Shown here: positions 43,306-54,600 of the stretch, piece by piece
Position numbering within the stretch: position 1 is the first letter of the stretch
How the letters are laid out: the number at the start of each line of letters is the position of its first letter
Assembly (NCBI GenBank): GCA_905181965.1
Contig: CAJIZY010000013.1
Span: forward strand, 210,219 to 274,218
Reading direction: 5' to 3'
Origin: Akkermansiaceae bacterium
GTDB taxonomy: Bacteria; Verrucomicrobiota; Verrucomicrobiia; Verrucomicrobiales; Akkermansiaceae
Length of the DNA stretch: 64,000 bases
Notes under the pieces: generated by a model
What the model was told of the DNA's origin: nothing
Seen by the model: the letters and a program-made list of their open reading frames with translations, nothing else
Databases searched by the model: none
Program-made: the position numbers and the translations under genes

Positions 43306-45268
43306 TTAGCTGAGCGCCTTGATGACCCCAGCGGCATTGAGGCCAAGTTCATCCATCACAACGTTGCCCGGAGCCGAGATGCCAAAGCGATCGATCCCAA
43401 CCACTTTACCCTCAAGTCCAACATACTTATACCAGAGTCCACTCACTCCGGCTTCGATGGCGACCCGCTTGGTGCAAGATGATGGCAGAACGTCGGCTTG
43501 ATACTCAGCAGGCTGGCGATCGAATCTCTCGAGGCAAGGAGCCGAAACAACACGAGCTCCAGCCCCAATTTCCTTAGCGGCTTCGATCGCATGCCCGACT
43601 TCCGAACCAGTTGCAAGGATGATGCATTCAAGGTCACCTTCTTCCTTCTTCAGAATGTAAGCTCCTTTAGCAACACCGTTGCGACGAGTTTGGACGGAAG
43701 CAAGATCATTAAGAGAAACAACTTTCTGACGACTAAAGATCAGCGCAGTGGGTCCATCTAGACGCTCCATCGCGCAAATATAAGCACCAGCAACTTCCTC
43801 TTGATCGCCGGGGCGAATCACATCGAGGTTTGGAATAACCCGCAAGCCACTCACAGTTTCCACCGGCTGGTGAGTCGGCCCATCTTCTCCCACTCCGACA
43901 GAGTCGTGAGTCAAAATATAGGTCACAGGAAGCTTGGCAAGCCCGGCGATCCGGATCGCCGGGCGAAGGTAGTCGGCAAAGACGCAGAAGGTCGCTCCAC
44001 TAATACGGAAGAGGCCGTCGTACGCCACACCGTTACAGATAGCGCCCATTCCATGCTCGCGGATTCCAAACCAGATATTGCGGCCCGTTGGATTAGCAGC
44101 AGAAAAATCGCCCTCTTCCTTGAGATAATTCTTAGTCGATCCAAAGAGATCGGCCGAACCAGTAATCACCGAAGGCATAGCCTTCGCAACAGCATTGATG
44201 ACAACTCCACCGGAACCACGGGTTGCATCGGCATAGTCATCACCAAAGGCTGGAATTTGATCAGAGAGATCACTGGGGACCACTTTGGCCACACTTTCCT
44301 CAAGTTCGCTGGAAAGCTCAGGATTGGCTGCAGCCCATGAATCGTAAATCACTTGCCACTCGTTGAAAGCATCGGCCTGGGCCTCTGCTTGTTGGGCGAA
44401 GTATGCCTTCGTCTCATCGGAAACAAAGAAGGTCTGCTCAGGCAGCCCGAGTCCCTTGCGGGCTTCGCCAGAAAAATTCGCGCCACCTTCACCGTGCGCG
44501 CCAGCAGTTCCGGCTACCTGTGGAATCCCCCGACCAATCTCGGTTTTGGCAATAATCACGGTAGGCTTGCCGCTGCCAGCCTTGGCCGTAGTGAAAGCAG
44601 TCAGGAAAGCATCCATATCATGGCCATCGATGGTCACGGCATTCCAGTTAAGAGACTTGAAATAAGCTTCAGAATCCCAACCTTGAGTCTTGTCCGCCAT
44701 CGCATCGAGGGTGACGTCGTTTGAGTCATAAATAAGGATGAGATTGTCCAACTGGTTGTGACCAGCGAAAGCAATCGCTTCCTGCGCAACACCCTCCTGA
44801 AGGCATCCATCGCCCGCGAGGGCAACCACGTGATGATCAAAAATGGTGTGATCAACCAAGCTTAAGGGTCTCGGCCAGATAGAGAGCATAACCCACCGCA
44901 TTCCCCACACCCTGGCCCAGTGGTCCAGTCGTAGCCTCGACACCTTCAGTCTCGTCAACTTGCTGACCCGGAGTGATCGAGTGGAGCTTACGGAAATCGG
45001 CAACGTCTTGGCCGGACACCTTGAAGCCAGCGAGATGAAGCCAGCTATAAATAAACATCGATCCGTGACCAGCCGAGAGGATGAAACGGTCGCGGTTCAA
45101 CCACTTTGGAGCAGCGGGGTTAAAACAGAGGCCTTCACCAAAAAGGACAGCGCCCAGATCAGCGCAACCAAGAGGAAGACCAAGGTGGCCCGAGGAGCAA
45201 GCATGGACGGCATCGATGGCCAATCCGCGGGCTTCGGCCGCAGCTCTAGAAAGTGCTTCTTTATTCAT
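43306..45268 (-). CDS. tkt: Transketolase, one frameshift
   Basis: About 653 residues when restored. Thiamine-diphosphate enzyme moving two-carbon units between sugar phosphates of the pentose phosphate pathway. N-terminal part from ATG 45268: [59 protein letters not shown]. The rest in another frame: [19 protein letters not shown] (TPP motif), [54 protein letters not shown] and the C-terminal [13 protein letters not shown]. The shift lies at about 44856 and removing one base of GG gives [16 protein letters not shown]. Both parts are intact and it ends at a strong terminator, so it is probably functional. Confidence 0.92.
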
Positions 45269-45413
45269 GAGCAGCGAAACTTCCCAAATTAGGCCTTATG
45301 ATCAAGCCGTAATACAGAATGATCCCAACAACTTTGCACAAGTTAAGTGGCTGATTCCCAAATCAACACATCGAAGTCTTCACTTTTTCCTTTTCAACAT
45401 TCAGTCTTTTCAG

Positions 45414-45965
45414 GTGAACACGCAGCCGGCGCCTCCCAAACTCGATAAAAAACTCCTGCTTGCCGACCCCTCTCTTCGCGATGGCACCTTCAATAAGGCT
45501 GTCGTTCTTCTTGCCGAACATACTCCCGAGAAAGGAGCATTCGGATTAATTCTCAATCATCCCTCTGGAAAAACAGTTGGCGATCTGATCAGCGATCCTG
45601 AATTTCTTGAACTCTGGCAAATCCCCGTTCACCTCGGGGGCCCCGTCGCCCGAGACCAGCTCACTTTCTCGGCTTTTTGGAAACGGGATTCCAAATTCGG
45701 CTTTGCCACCCGCATCGCGATGGATGAGGCCAAAACTTATCTCGGACAACCCAACACCCTCGTTAAAGCCTTTGCCGGCTACTCCGGTTGGTCAGAGGGC
45801 CAGCTCGAAGAGGAAGTCGCCCAGGATGCCTGGACCATCACCGAGCCCAAACCCAACCTCCTCAATTTGCCCCACGACCTCACTCTTTGGAAAAGCATCA
45901 TGCGTGGACTCTCACCTTACCATCGGATCCTCTCAAGCGCCCCTGACGAGATCCTTTCGAACTAA
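45414..45965 (+). CDS. yqgE: YqgE/AlgH family protein (UPF0301)
   Basis: GTG at 45414 chosen because it gives 183 residues, the family length; upstream in-frame starts would add sequence overlapping the transketolase start. Family marks are LLLADPSLRDGTFNKAVVLL, GAFGLILNHPSGKTVGDL, VHLGGPVARDQL and FAGYSGWSEGQLEEEV. It is a cytoplasmic protein of unsettled function, linked in other bacteria to alginate regulation (AlgH). No operon partner; the downstream gene is 198 bp away. Confidence 0.87.
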   Translation: MNTQPAPPKLDKKLLLADPSLRDGTFNKAVVLLAEHTPEKGAFGLILNHPSGKTVGDLISDPEFLELWQIPVHLGGPVARDQLTFSAFWKRDSKFGFATRIAMDEAKTYLGQPNTLVKAFAGYSGWSEGQLEEEVAQDAWTITEPKPNLLNLPHDLTLWKSIMRGLSPYHRILSSAPDEILSN

Positions 45966-45989
45966 ATCAATTCGAAAAAATTTCATCCT

Positions 45990-46015
45990 AGAAAATGAGT
46001 GTTGGTTCATTTTCT
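45990..46015 (+). terminator. Possible terminator hairpin
   Basis: AGAAAATGA (45990-45998) and TCATTTTCT (46007-46015) pair perfectly around an 8-nt loop, 25 bp after the yqgE stop. AT-rich and without a following T run, so weak evidence. Confidence 0.4.
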
Positions 46016-46162
46016 ACAAAGAATAGTTCGAATCCTAAAGTTGGAAGCCTTGAAGGGAAGTGATGAATTAGATTAGGTGATTGTAACGACCTAGTGAGAG
46101 TTATAACCTCCGCTCTTCGGCTGTTCGACAGCCTCTCTCAACCACAACACATCTTCTAAGGT

Positions 46163-47752
46163 ATGCTAACTGTCATCTCCTTCATTCTCTTCACTGCCGC
46201 AGCCTCCGCGCTCACCATTTGGATCACCCGTAAAGACGAACGGAATAGCTCCGACGGATTTTTCCTCGGAGGCCGAAGTCTTACCTTTCCCATCATTGCC
46301 GGCTCCCTTCTCCTCACCAACCTTTCCACCGAGCAGATGGTTGGCCTCAATGGAGCGGCCTTCAAAGACGGCCTAAGTGTCATGGCATGGGAAGTCAATG
46401 CTGTGATCGCCCTCATCATCATGGCCCTCTTCTTCCTCCCGCGTTTTCTTCGCACCGGGATCACAACCGTTCCACAATTCCTCGAGCAGCGCTATGACAC
46501 CACGACACAGAGCATTGCCAATACCATTTTTCTCCTTGCCTATGCCCTCATTCTAATTCCTCTAATTCTATATTCAGGTGCCCGCGGCCTTATCGACATG
46601 ATGGATCTCTCTTCGCTCACCGGCATCGAAAGCGACACTACCCTTCTTCGCCTCACCACAATTATCATAGGTATTGGGGGTCTTCTTTATGCCCGCTTTG
46701 GGGGGCTTCGAACGCTCGCAGTTCTTGACACTATCAACGGCATTGGCCTCCTCATCGGAGGCTTCACGATCGCTTGGCTTTCAATCGATGCAGTCGGTGG
46801 TAACAACGGAATCGCGGAAGGTTGGAAAACTCTAAACGAAGTCCACCCCGAACGCCTCGACTCCACGGGTGACAAAGACTTCGGCCTCCCCTTTGGCACC
46901 CTATTTACCGGCGTTGCCCTACTCAATCTTTTCTACTGGTGCACCAACCAGCAAATCATTCAACGCACCTTCGGAGCCAGTAGTTTGGCCGAAGGCCAAA
47001 AAGGGGTACTCCTCACGGGTGGCCTCAAACTTCTCGGACCACTCTACCTCGTTATCCCCGGTATTGTCGCCTACCATCTCTATGCCAGCGACGGTATCAG
47101 CAACGACCAAGCATACGGCACCCTGGTTCGTAATCTCCTTCCCGATCATCTCACCGGGTTCTTTGCCGCCGTCATGGTCGGAGCCATTCTGAGTTCCTTC
47201 AATGCCGCACTCAATTCCACCTCCGCTCTTTTTTCACTTGGCCTCTATAAGCACAGCATCAACCCTGAAGGCACAGAGGAACAAACTGTAAAGGCCGCTA
47301 AGCTCTTCGTTGTTTTCATCGCAATCGCAGCCATGATCGGAGCTCCCTTCCTCGCCGCCAACGATTCTATATTCGCCTACCTTCAGGACATGAACTCCAT
47401 TTACTTCATTCCGATCTTCTCGGTCGTCGCCGTCGGCATGCTCAATCGTAACGTCCCCGGAAAAGCCGCCAGCATCGCTATGATTGCTGGTGTTGGCTTA
47501 CTCTGCATTGGCTTGTTCGGCCTCATCGAAGAAGGCGAGATCCTCGGAATGCACAAGTTTCACTTCATGGGCGTCGTCTTCGCAGCTCTCGTGATCTTCC
47601 TGCTCGTTATGTCAAAGATTTCTCCTCGATCTGAGCCATGGACAATTGCAACTAATACGTCCATCGACATGACTCCATGGATCGGTGCTAAGTGGGCCGC
47701 GCTCATCCTAGCGATTATCGTTATCACCATTTACGTGACATTCTCCAGATAA
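46163..47752 (+). CDS. Sodium/solute symporter of the SSS family (probably galactose/sugar)
   Basis: A 529-residue integral membrane protein with about 14 hydrophobic segments. SSS signatures are present: FFLGGRSLTFPIIAGSLLLTNLSTEQMVGLNG (shown in part, TM1 unwound region), ARFGGLRTLAVLDTINGIG and AVMVGAILSSFNAALNSTSALFS (the Na2-site helix TM8). Closest in layout to the vSGLT/SglT sugar symporters. Together with galM and galK it suggests sodium-driven galactose or fucose import. A terminator follows directly and separates it from galK. Confidence 0.87.
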   Translation: MLTVISFILFTAAASALTIWITRKDERNSSDGFFLGGRSLTFPIIAGSLLLTNLSTEQMVGLNGAAFKDGLSVMAWEVNAVIALIIMALFFLPRFLRTGITTVPQFLEQRYDTTTQSIANTIFLLAYALILIPLILYSGARGLIDMMDLSSLTGIESDTTLLRLTTIIIGIGGLLYARFGGLRTLAVLDTINGIGLLIGGFTIAWLSIDAVGGNNGIAEGWKTLNEVHPERLDSTGDKDFGLPFGTLFTGVALLNLFYWCTNQQIIQRTFGASSLAEGQKGVLLTGGLKLLGPLYLVIPGIVAYHLYASDGISNDQAYGTLVRNLLPDHLTGFFAAVMVGAILSSFNAALNSTSALFSLGLYKHSINPEGTEEQTVKAAKLFVVFIAIAAMIGAPFLAANDSIFAYLQDMNSIYFIPIFSVVAVGMLNRNVPGKAASIAMIAGVGLLCIGLFGLIEEGEILGMHKFHFMGVVFAALVIFLLVMSKISPRSEPWTIATNTSIDMTPWIGAKWAALILAIIVITIYVTFSR

Positions 47753-47768
47753 CAAACACACCTTCTTC

Positions 47769-47802
47769 AAAAAGCCCCGCTACTTGGTTTGCGGGGCTTT
47801 TT
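47769..47802 (+). terminator. Strong bidirectional-looking terminator
   Basis: AAAAAGCCCCGC (47769-47780) pairs perfectly with GCGGGGCTTTTT (47791-47802). T run on both strands. Between the symporter stop and the galK start at 47849. Confidence 0.93.
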
Positions 47803-47848
47803 CTTATCTCTTCATTCCCTCGAGCCGCTAAAAAGCCAGCTATACTCA

Positions 47849-49021
47849 ATGTTTGAATCAAACATAACCGTCTCCGAACTCGCTTTAAAAGCGAAGAAGG
47901 AGTTGGCATCCAACTTTGGAGTAGAAAGCACCTTGGTCTCCGTAGCCCCTGGGCGGGTCAATTTGATCGGTGAACACATCGACTACTGCGACGGATTCGT
48001 TCTTCCCCTTGCGATTGAGCGTTATGTCGGGATTGCTGCTCGGCCTAACGACTCCCAAACTGCTCGGATTTCCACCACTAGAGAGGATACAATTGAAATC
48101 GATCTTTCTAAAGTGCAAGAGATTGCCGATCCCAAATGGTCCAACTATCTCCGGGGAATTATTCGCGGATTTCAGGACCTTAAATATAAGCTTCCCGGAT
48201 TCGATGCATCCATTGTCTCGTCCGTTCCTCTCGGGGCTGGCCTTTCCTCATCAGCCGCCCTCGAGTGTGCCTTTGCTACTCTTCTCGAAGGCTTGGTCGA
48301 TACCGTCCTCCCGATCGCAGATAAAGCCCTTCTAGCCCAAAGAGCAGAACACGACTTCGCTGGAGTGCCCTGCGGAATTATGGATCAATTCGCCTCCGCT
48401 TTCGGCATGAAGAATCAACTTATTCTCATCGATTGCCACTCTAGCGAACCCGAGATGGTTCCTTTCTCAGACCCTTCCCTTTCCATCATCGTCGCCAATA
48501 CCAACGTTTCTCACGACCTCTCCGACGGAGGCTACAGCACCCGCCGTAAGGAAACGGAAGATGGGCTTGCCCTCACAGGGAAAGAAAGTTGGAGGGATGT
48601 CACCATGGAAGATGTTTACGCTGCACAGGAGAAAATGGACGACCGTATTTTCAGACGTTCCCGGCATGTCGTCACTGAAATCGCCCGTACGGCCCAAGCG
48701 GTTGAGGCATTCAAATCTTACGACTTCTCGAACATCGGCTCCCTGATGGAAAGCTCGCATCGCTCACTTCGCGATGACTTTGAAGTTTCCTGCGATGAAC
48801 TCGATCTCATGGTTGCACTCGCCACAGAGATCGGCCTTGAAGGTGGCGTCCTCGGCGCCCGAATGACGGGGGGAGGCTTTGGCGGCTCTACTGTCACGCT
48901 CTGCCACTCAATCAATGCTGAAGCAATCGCGAGACAAATGAACGACCGTTACCAAGCCCAAACGGGCATCGAGCCTCTCCTTTTCGTCACCCGGCCCGCC
49001 CAGGGTGCCCACCTAGTCTAG
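47849..49021 (+). CDS. galK: Galactokinase
   Basis: Start at ATG 47849; upstream in-frame codons lie inside a terminator. 390 residues. GHMP kinase that phosphorylates galactose at C1 with ATP. Motifs: galactokinase signature GRVNLIGEHIDYCDGFVLP, the ATP-binding LGAGLSSSAALE, catalytic base region GVPCGIMDQFAS, and C-terminal GARMTGGGFGGSTV. Leloir-pathway partners GalT and GalE are not in the window. The adjacent genes (symporter, Zn alcohol dehydrogenase) point to a sugar-use locus. Confidence 0.95.
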   Translation: MFESNITVSELALKAKKELASNFGVESTLVSVAPGRVNLIGEHIDYCDGFVLPLAIERYVGIAARPNDSQTARISTTREDTIEIDLSKVQEIADPKWSNYLRGIIRGFQDLKYKLPGFDASIVSSVPLGAGLSSSAALECAFATLLEGLVDTVLPIADKALLAQRAEHDFAGVPCGIMDQFASAFGMKNQLILIDCHSSEPEMVPFSDPSLSIIVANTNVSHDLSDGGYSTRRKETEDGLALTGKESWRDVTMEDVYAAQEKMDDRIFRRSRHVVTEIARTAQAVEAFKSYDFSNIGSLMESSHRSLRDDFEVSCDELDLMVALATEIGLEGGVLGARMTGGGFGGSTVTLCHSINAEAIARQMNDRYQAQTGIEPLLFVTRPAQGAHLV

Positions 49022-49073
49022 AACAAGCACACCCGACTAAAGGTCCACCACTCTTTCCGGGCTGCTCCTTTGA

Positions 49074-50075
49074 CTAAGGTTTTAGTAAAACTTTCAAAAG
49101 CCCCTCTTTTCCATCCCTCGAACGCTGAAAATAGTCCCCACCTTCGTCGAGCGGAGCCACTGCCGAGATCAAAGGCTTTACCTGAATTTCTCCACTCGCA
49201 ATTGCCTCTAGGGCTTCCTTGGTTTCACCCGCTGCCGCACACGACCCCAGCAAGGAAATTTCGCGCGTCACCACCCACTGCAAAGCCAGCGGCACCTCTG
49301 CCACAACGTTTCCAACCAACCCAACTCGGCCTCCTTTACGAACCGATTTCACCGCCTTTTCCAAAGTTGGAGCTGCTCCCACTACTTCCATTGCGATATC
49401 AAACTCATCCCCAGAATCTTCATCCGGGGTATACGCCCCTGTTGCACCAAGCTTCAAAGCCAGATCCAACCTTTTTCGGTCCCTATCAACCGCAACCACC
49501 TCGCCTGCGCCTGCCCGCTTCAAGGCCTGAATCACCAAAAGGCCAATTAAACCAGATCCAACCACCAGCGCTCGCTCGCCTTTTTTAACCTTCACCAAAT
49601 TCACGGCATGTAGGGCCACGGCCAACGGTTCGGTGAAAGCAGCTTCTTCGAATCCCAAACCTTCCGGCATCCGCTCTAAAATTAGCGATGGCACCACTAC
49701 CCACTCTGCGAAGGCTCCATCACGTTTAAACTCCTGACAAGAGACGCCCATCACTTGGCGGTCATGACACAAATTCGTTTCACCTCGTTCACAGTGCTCA
49801 CATTTTCCACAATACACCATTGAGTCAAACGACACTCGGTCACCCTCACTCCAGCCAGACACCTCGTCACCCATCTCTTCAATCACCCCGCTCGCTTCAT
49901 GCCCCATGATCATCGGCGGGATACGGCGGCCACTACTATTGTCCATCCCGTGAACATCACTTCCACAAATTCCACAGCACGCCACCTTGATAAGAACCTC
50001 GCCAGGTTGAGGCACAGGTTTCGGCTTCTCGGAGACGACAAACTCTGATGGGGCAACAAGCTCAAGCACTTTCAT
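49074..50075 (-). CDS. Zinc-dependent medium-chain alcohol/polyol dehydrogenase
   Basis: A 333-residue MDR. Catalytic zinc residues in CGICGSDVHGMD and GHEASGVIEEMG; structural zinc Cys in CGKCEHCERGETNLC; NAD-binding GSGLIGLLVIQALKRAGA then VVAVDRD, an Asp suited to NAD. Similar to sorbitol, threonine and galactitol-1-phosphate dehydrogenases. In this context it may oxidise a sugar alcohol or L-fucose/galactose, but specificity cannot be read from sequence. Convergent with galK (52-bp gap). Confidence 0.88.
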   Translation of the reverse strand: MKVLELVAPSEFVVSEKPKPVPQPGEVLIKVACCGICGSDVHGMDNSSGRRIPPMIMGHEASGVIEEMGDEVSGWSEGDRVSFDSMVYCGKCEHCERGETNLCHDRQVMGVSCQEFKRDGAFAEWVVVPSLILERMPEGLGFEEAAFTEPLAVALHAVNLVKVKKGERALVVGSGLIGLLVIQALKRAGAGEVVAVDRDRKRLDLALKLGATGAYTPDEDSGDEFDIAMEVVGAAPTLEKAVKSVRKGGRVGLVGNVVAEVPLALQWVVTREISLLGSCAAAGETKEALEAIASGEIQVKPLISAVAPLDEGGDYFQRSRDGKEGLLKVLLKP

Positions 50076-50091
50076 ACGCTCATCATGCGGA

Positions 50092-50979
50092 TCACTTCAT
50101 CGGCAAGCAAATCTTTACGACAGGTTCTTCCCAATTCTCATCTTCATAAATTTCAAAAGGAGGGAACCGCTTAGACTGCCTAAATGTCTTCGCTCGACCA
50201 TGCATTCTCCCTGCCGACCAGCCATTCCTCAAATGGCGGTAAGCTCCTCGATGCCGCAAAGCATAGACCTCCATCCCTGGCACATTAATCAACTCCATTC
50301 CATCTGGGATAACCCCTGGAGTTTTATCCAATCTCACCCCAATAAAATACGCCACTTCCTTCTTCACCAAATCCCAAGTGTAATAAACACTGAACACCTG
50401 ACCTTCTGGGTAATGATCTTTCACCTCTTGATAACTGGTTCCGATATCTTTCTCGAACCCATTCATGCTCCCTGCGCGCTTAATTCCAACACCTACGAAA
50501 CTCGGACTCGGCTCACGTCCTAGAAATTCGAGATTGGACGGCACCAAACTGGTCTCAATCAGATCCTTTAACATGAGCAAACCACGATCATAATCCGCCT
50601 CAAGGTGCTCTCGTATCGATTTCTTCTTCCAAAATAAAAAAAACGACAGCGAATGCTCTATCGTCCAAGTCACCTCGGTAGCATCGCCTTTGACTTCCAA
50701 TGAGATCCGGATATTGGCCTGTGATTTCCAGGGTATTAGAAAACTCAAATTATAGGTGATCGACTCGTTCGCCTCTTCCTCGACCAATTCCATTCGGCCT
50801 GATCCGCAAATCGCACCTTCCCATGAATAATAATCGTTCTTAACATCCAATTTACAATCAGGATCGACAATCAACCATGGTGACCAACTCGGGCACGATT
50901 GAACATCGCGCAACACTTCAAAAACCTTCTCAATTGGACTCGCTATTACCTGAGTTTTTGAAATGGGGATTTTTGGCAT
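50092..50979 (-). CDS. START/SRPBCC - GyrI-like fusion protein
   Basis: About 295 residues from ATG 50979 (MPKIPISKTQVIASP), preferred because an ORF-start 48 bp upstream gives no clear benefit. The N-terminal half (about 1-145) is an SRPBCC/polyketide-cyclase-like domain (SPIEKVFEVLRDVQSCPSWSPWL, TWTIEHSLSFFLFWK). The C-terminal half (about 150-295) is GyrI-like/AraC effector-binding (VKDHYPEGQVFSVYYTWDL, PGMEVYALRHRGAYRHLRNGW). Such pairings bind small hydrophobic ligands. The convergent-divergent neighbour is a SOUL protein 77 bp away, another GyrI-like-fold ligand binder. Confidence 0.8.
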   Translation of the reverse strand: MPKIPISKTQVIASPIEKVFEVLRDVQSCPSWSPWLIVDPDCKLDVKNDYYSWEGAICGSGRMELVEEEANESITYNLSFLIPWKSQANIRISLEVKGDATEVTWTIEHSLSFFLFWKKKSIREHLEADYDRGLLMLKDLIETSLVPSNLEFLGREPSPSFVGVGIKRAGSMNGFEKDIGTSYQEVKDHYPEGQVFSVYYTWDLVKKEVAYFIGVRLDKTPGVIPDGMELINVPGMEVYALRHRGAYRHLRNGWSAGRMHGRAKTFRQSKRFPPFEIYEDENWEEPVVKICLPMK

Positions 50980-51056
50980 GCCAGTCCCTAACATGAAAAT
51001 TGTTTTCAGGCACACTTTCAGTTGCATTTTCCAAAATCAGCCTTCCTGTCGGAATC

Positions 51057-51635
51057 ATGAAAAAGCTACTCGCCTTTCTTCTTTTGACCGCCGCCCCGAC
51101 TTGTTTCGCCCAAGACACAGCCGAGGGAAAGCCCTCCTACCAGTCTGAAGCACCGCTTCCCAAAGGTTGGCCTGCTCCTGGGCCCTACGACGAAGTCTCC
51201 GAAAAAAACTATCCAAAATATCGCGCCGCCGTGACCACGGGAGGGGGTGGGATGTCCTTTTGGACGCTCTTTAGTCATATTAAGAAAAAAGAGATTCCGA
51301 TGACCGCCCCGGTCGAAATGAAGATGGTGAACAAGGGCGAAAAAATGGAAAAAGTAGACATGGCTTTCCTCTACCAGAGCACCGATGTTGGAACGATTGG
51401 TTCTGATGGTAAGAAAGTTGAAGTCAAGGATGTCGAAACCTCCCAGGTTTTGAGTTACACTTGGATGGGAGCTGACTCAAAAGTAAAAGTCAATGAAGCT
51501 AAGAGGGCCCTAGACACCGAGCTCAAAAATCGGGGCCTTGTGGCTCAGTCCTTTCGCATGCTCGGCTACAATGGACCCGGCACCCCTCGTAGCAAACACA
51601 CCTACGAACTCCAGGCCATCCTAGCCGCCGAATAA
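51057..51635 (+). CDS. Exported SOUL heme-binding family protein
   Basis: Start at ATG 51057 (an upstream ATG at 51000 would add 19 residues before a normal signal peptide). Signal peptide MKKLLAFLLLTAAPTCFAQ. The remaining 170 residues match the SOUL/HBP family: EKNYPKYRAAVTTGGGGMSFWTLFSHI (in part), KKKEIPMTAPVEMKM and the C-terminal AQSFRMLGYNGPGTPRSKHTYELQ. Family members bind heme or other porphyrins. Divergent from the START/GyrI fusion. Confidence 0.87.
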   Translation: MKKLLAFLLLTAAPTCFAQDTAEGKPSYQSEAPLPKGWPAPGPYDEVSEKNYPKYRAAVTTGGGGMSFWTLFSHIKKKEIPMTAPVEMKMVNKGEKMEKVDMAFLYQSTDVGTIGSDGKKVEVKDVETSQVLSYTWMGADSKVKVNEAKRALDTELKNRGLVAQSFRMLGYNGPGTPRSKHTYELQAILAAE

Positions 51636-51643
51636 GGGTCTCC

Positions 51644-54600
51644 CTACGATTTAAGGAAAGCCCAAAGATCACTCATCGATTGCAAGTCAATCACTGACTC
51701 GAGTCCCTCGGGCATGAGTGAACGTCCCGTGCTCGTGATCGATTTTATGTTTTTACGAAGGATTTCACTTTGAACTCCACCAGCCCTCACCAGGGTCAAC
51801 CCGGAGCCTGATTCTCTTACAATTCGTCCTGTCACGACTTGACCATTTTTCAAGGTTACAAAATACTGTTCAAAATTGGCTAAGACCTCTCGGTTCGGAT
51901 CGAGGATCTGAATCAGGGCTGATTCGTAATCCCTGTTTTTCACCGTCGCGATATCGGGCCCTATTTCATAGCCTTCCTTTTCGTGCCGATGGCAAGCTGC
52001 ACAATTCTTCCGGAAGACCTCCAACCCCCTACCGGCATCACCCGAAAGCTTGTGCGCTGCCTTGTATTCTTGGACGACTTTGTCACGGGGAGTCCCCTTC
52101 GCTGAAAACAATTCATTTGCCAGCTTCTGGATCGTCGGATTGGTATGTTTCAAAAGCCGCATTTGCTGGGCTTGTGAGATTTGGTGTGTGAAGATTTCCT
52201 TCTTCTCGATCGAAACAAGAAGGATCTCAATCCAAGCTTCGCGCCCCAAAAGGACTTCAGTGGCTTCGGATCGGACCGACGGAGAAAGCTCCGGCAGCTG
52301 GTCAATCAATTTGCCCGCCGAAGACCTCACCCCAAATTCAGCAATCTCAGCAAGAGCCGCCTGCTGAACTTCTACGGTCCGTGAAGGAACCAGAAGCTCG
52401 TGAAGATCGCTGACAACTTGATCATCCGTCTGCCCCAGAATTCTCACCGCTTCAACTTGCTCTTCTGATGGAACCCCATCATTTTTCAAAGTCATTCGCG
52501 CTCTTTCGACTAATTTCGCCATTACCTCAGTCGCCTTCGGATAATCACGCAAGGTGGAACCCGAACTCTTCAACCCCTCTCCTAGCTTAGACATCACTGC
52601 AGCAACCGGAAAATCAGACGCAGTTTCTTTCAAAATTCCCAATAAAGCGACCACCTCACTTTTTTCATGACGAGCCCCAATCACAAACGCAAGCGGCTCA
52701 AAAAGGGGGCTCCGATGGATCTTCCTCTCAAGATTCTTAAAAACAGCCAAGGCATTCTCAGGCCGCGCGCTCAACACCGCAAACCGTATCCATCGATTGG
52801 CTGCATCTCGGATCGACATCTTCGCAAGCGCCGATGCAGCCTCTCCACCACCTAAATCTCCCAGGACGAGAGCAGCTTGAAATCTCACCCGAACATTCTC
52901 ATCAATCGCCAGCTCAAATAACCTTCCTCGCAGGTTTGGGTAATCTTTCCGATAAAGCTTAAGGCCATGCTCCCTCAACCCAGCCGAAACATCTGTCAGA
53001 GCAAGCTTCAGATCACTCTCTTCAAGTCCCCCCAAACCAGCAATGGCATAGAGAGCATGAAGTCTTGTTACATCCCAGTCGCTTTCTCGAAGCAAAGCAC
53101 GCAATCCCGGCAGAGCATCCATCCCACCTCTTTCAACGATCAACCGCCCTGCCGTATCACGCCACCATCCATTTTGGTTTTCCAAAGTCCTTATCAACTC
53201 AGGTAACGTGACCTCACCCAAGCGGGGAGGAGGAGGAGGCTCAAATCCTTTTGGAGCCAATCGGTAAATCCGACCAAATTCCCGCCCCGAACGAAAATCA
53301 ACCATCTCGAAAATCTTCTTCACCATCGAATCTGGGGTCTCAATTATTTCGCGATACATATCCACTACATGCAGCGTCCCATCAGGCGCATTTACCAAAT
53401 TTGCAGGCCTAAACCAATTGTCCTTCGATCGTAAAAACTCGCTTTTGAGCTCTGTCCGCTCGCTCGTAAAAGTCATCCCCTGTGGAGCCAAACTTCGCCG
53501 ATGAATCAGATTCCCCTGAACGTCACCGACAAACAAGTTCCCCCGAAACTCTTTCGGATAAACCGCTCCCCGGTAGATCTGTAATCCTGAGCATCCACTA
53601 AAAACGTCGTGAGATACTGAAGGGGCTGGATAGCTCCGTTTCTCCGCAAGCCGAAGCTTCGTTCGGGCCAATCGCCAATCCTCAATTCGACTCGCACGAT
53701 AAATCGTAGGATCTTTCCACAAATCGACCTTGGCCGAAGGAACCGGGAGAAAAGGATTCCTCTCCGAACTTTCCGAAGAAAGCACCACATTTACGGCCGG
53801 TTTGGAATTCTGGCTCAGAAACCGATTTCCCCAGTCATCGATAGCATTCCCAAACTGCTCGGACCCCGGGATCGCCTCAAACTTGCGGGTCTTTGGATGA
53901 AATCGGAAGTCCCTTCCCCGGATCGAAACGTTTTTTGCATCACTCTGCACAAGACTCTTAATCTCACCACCACTATTCGATCCCGCGCCGTATATCCAAT
54001 GATCCAACCCCCAAATCAGATTGTTCGCGGTTCCTTCGTCATTTCGAAAACCAAACCCCGTGAAAATCTTCTCCCGATGATCCGCCCGTCCATCCCCGTT
54101 AGTATCTTTCAAATACCAAAGATCTGGTGCCGCAACGACATAGACACCACCATCCCAGCAACAAATCCCGGTCGGCCACTCCAGCCCTTCCGCAAAAATT
54201 CCAGCTGTCTCGTAATGCCCATCGCCATTCTCGTCTTTGAGCAAACGGATGCAGCCATCCGGCCCGTCACTCTTACCATGGTGAGACGGAAACTTGAGAT
54301 ACTCGGCAACATACATTAGCCCATTTTCATCGTAACTCAGCACGATGGGCTCGTGTATCTGAGGCTCGCTAGCGACCAATTGCATTTCAAAACCAGGACG
54401 GGTTTCGAAACCTGCCATCGCCTCTTTGGGAGACTTTGGACCTGCCTGTCCTTGCTTTTTCCGAGACTTCACTGACAGCAACTTTTTCATCGCTGCGGTA
54501 AGAATTTTTTCCGACCCTGGACCTACGGCACTGGCCGATGGGCTGGTCTCATACCCTCCTTCCTTGTAGCCAATTTCGGTCCCGATATAGCCCGTGCCAT

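Noticed and set aside
43801..44340. Plus-strand open frame opposite transketolase
   Set aside because: Shadow of the conserved minus-strand transketolase sequence.
46018..46040. tRNA T-loop-like TTCGAATCC
   Set aside because: The flanking bases do not pair and no acceptor, D or anticodon arms fit.
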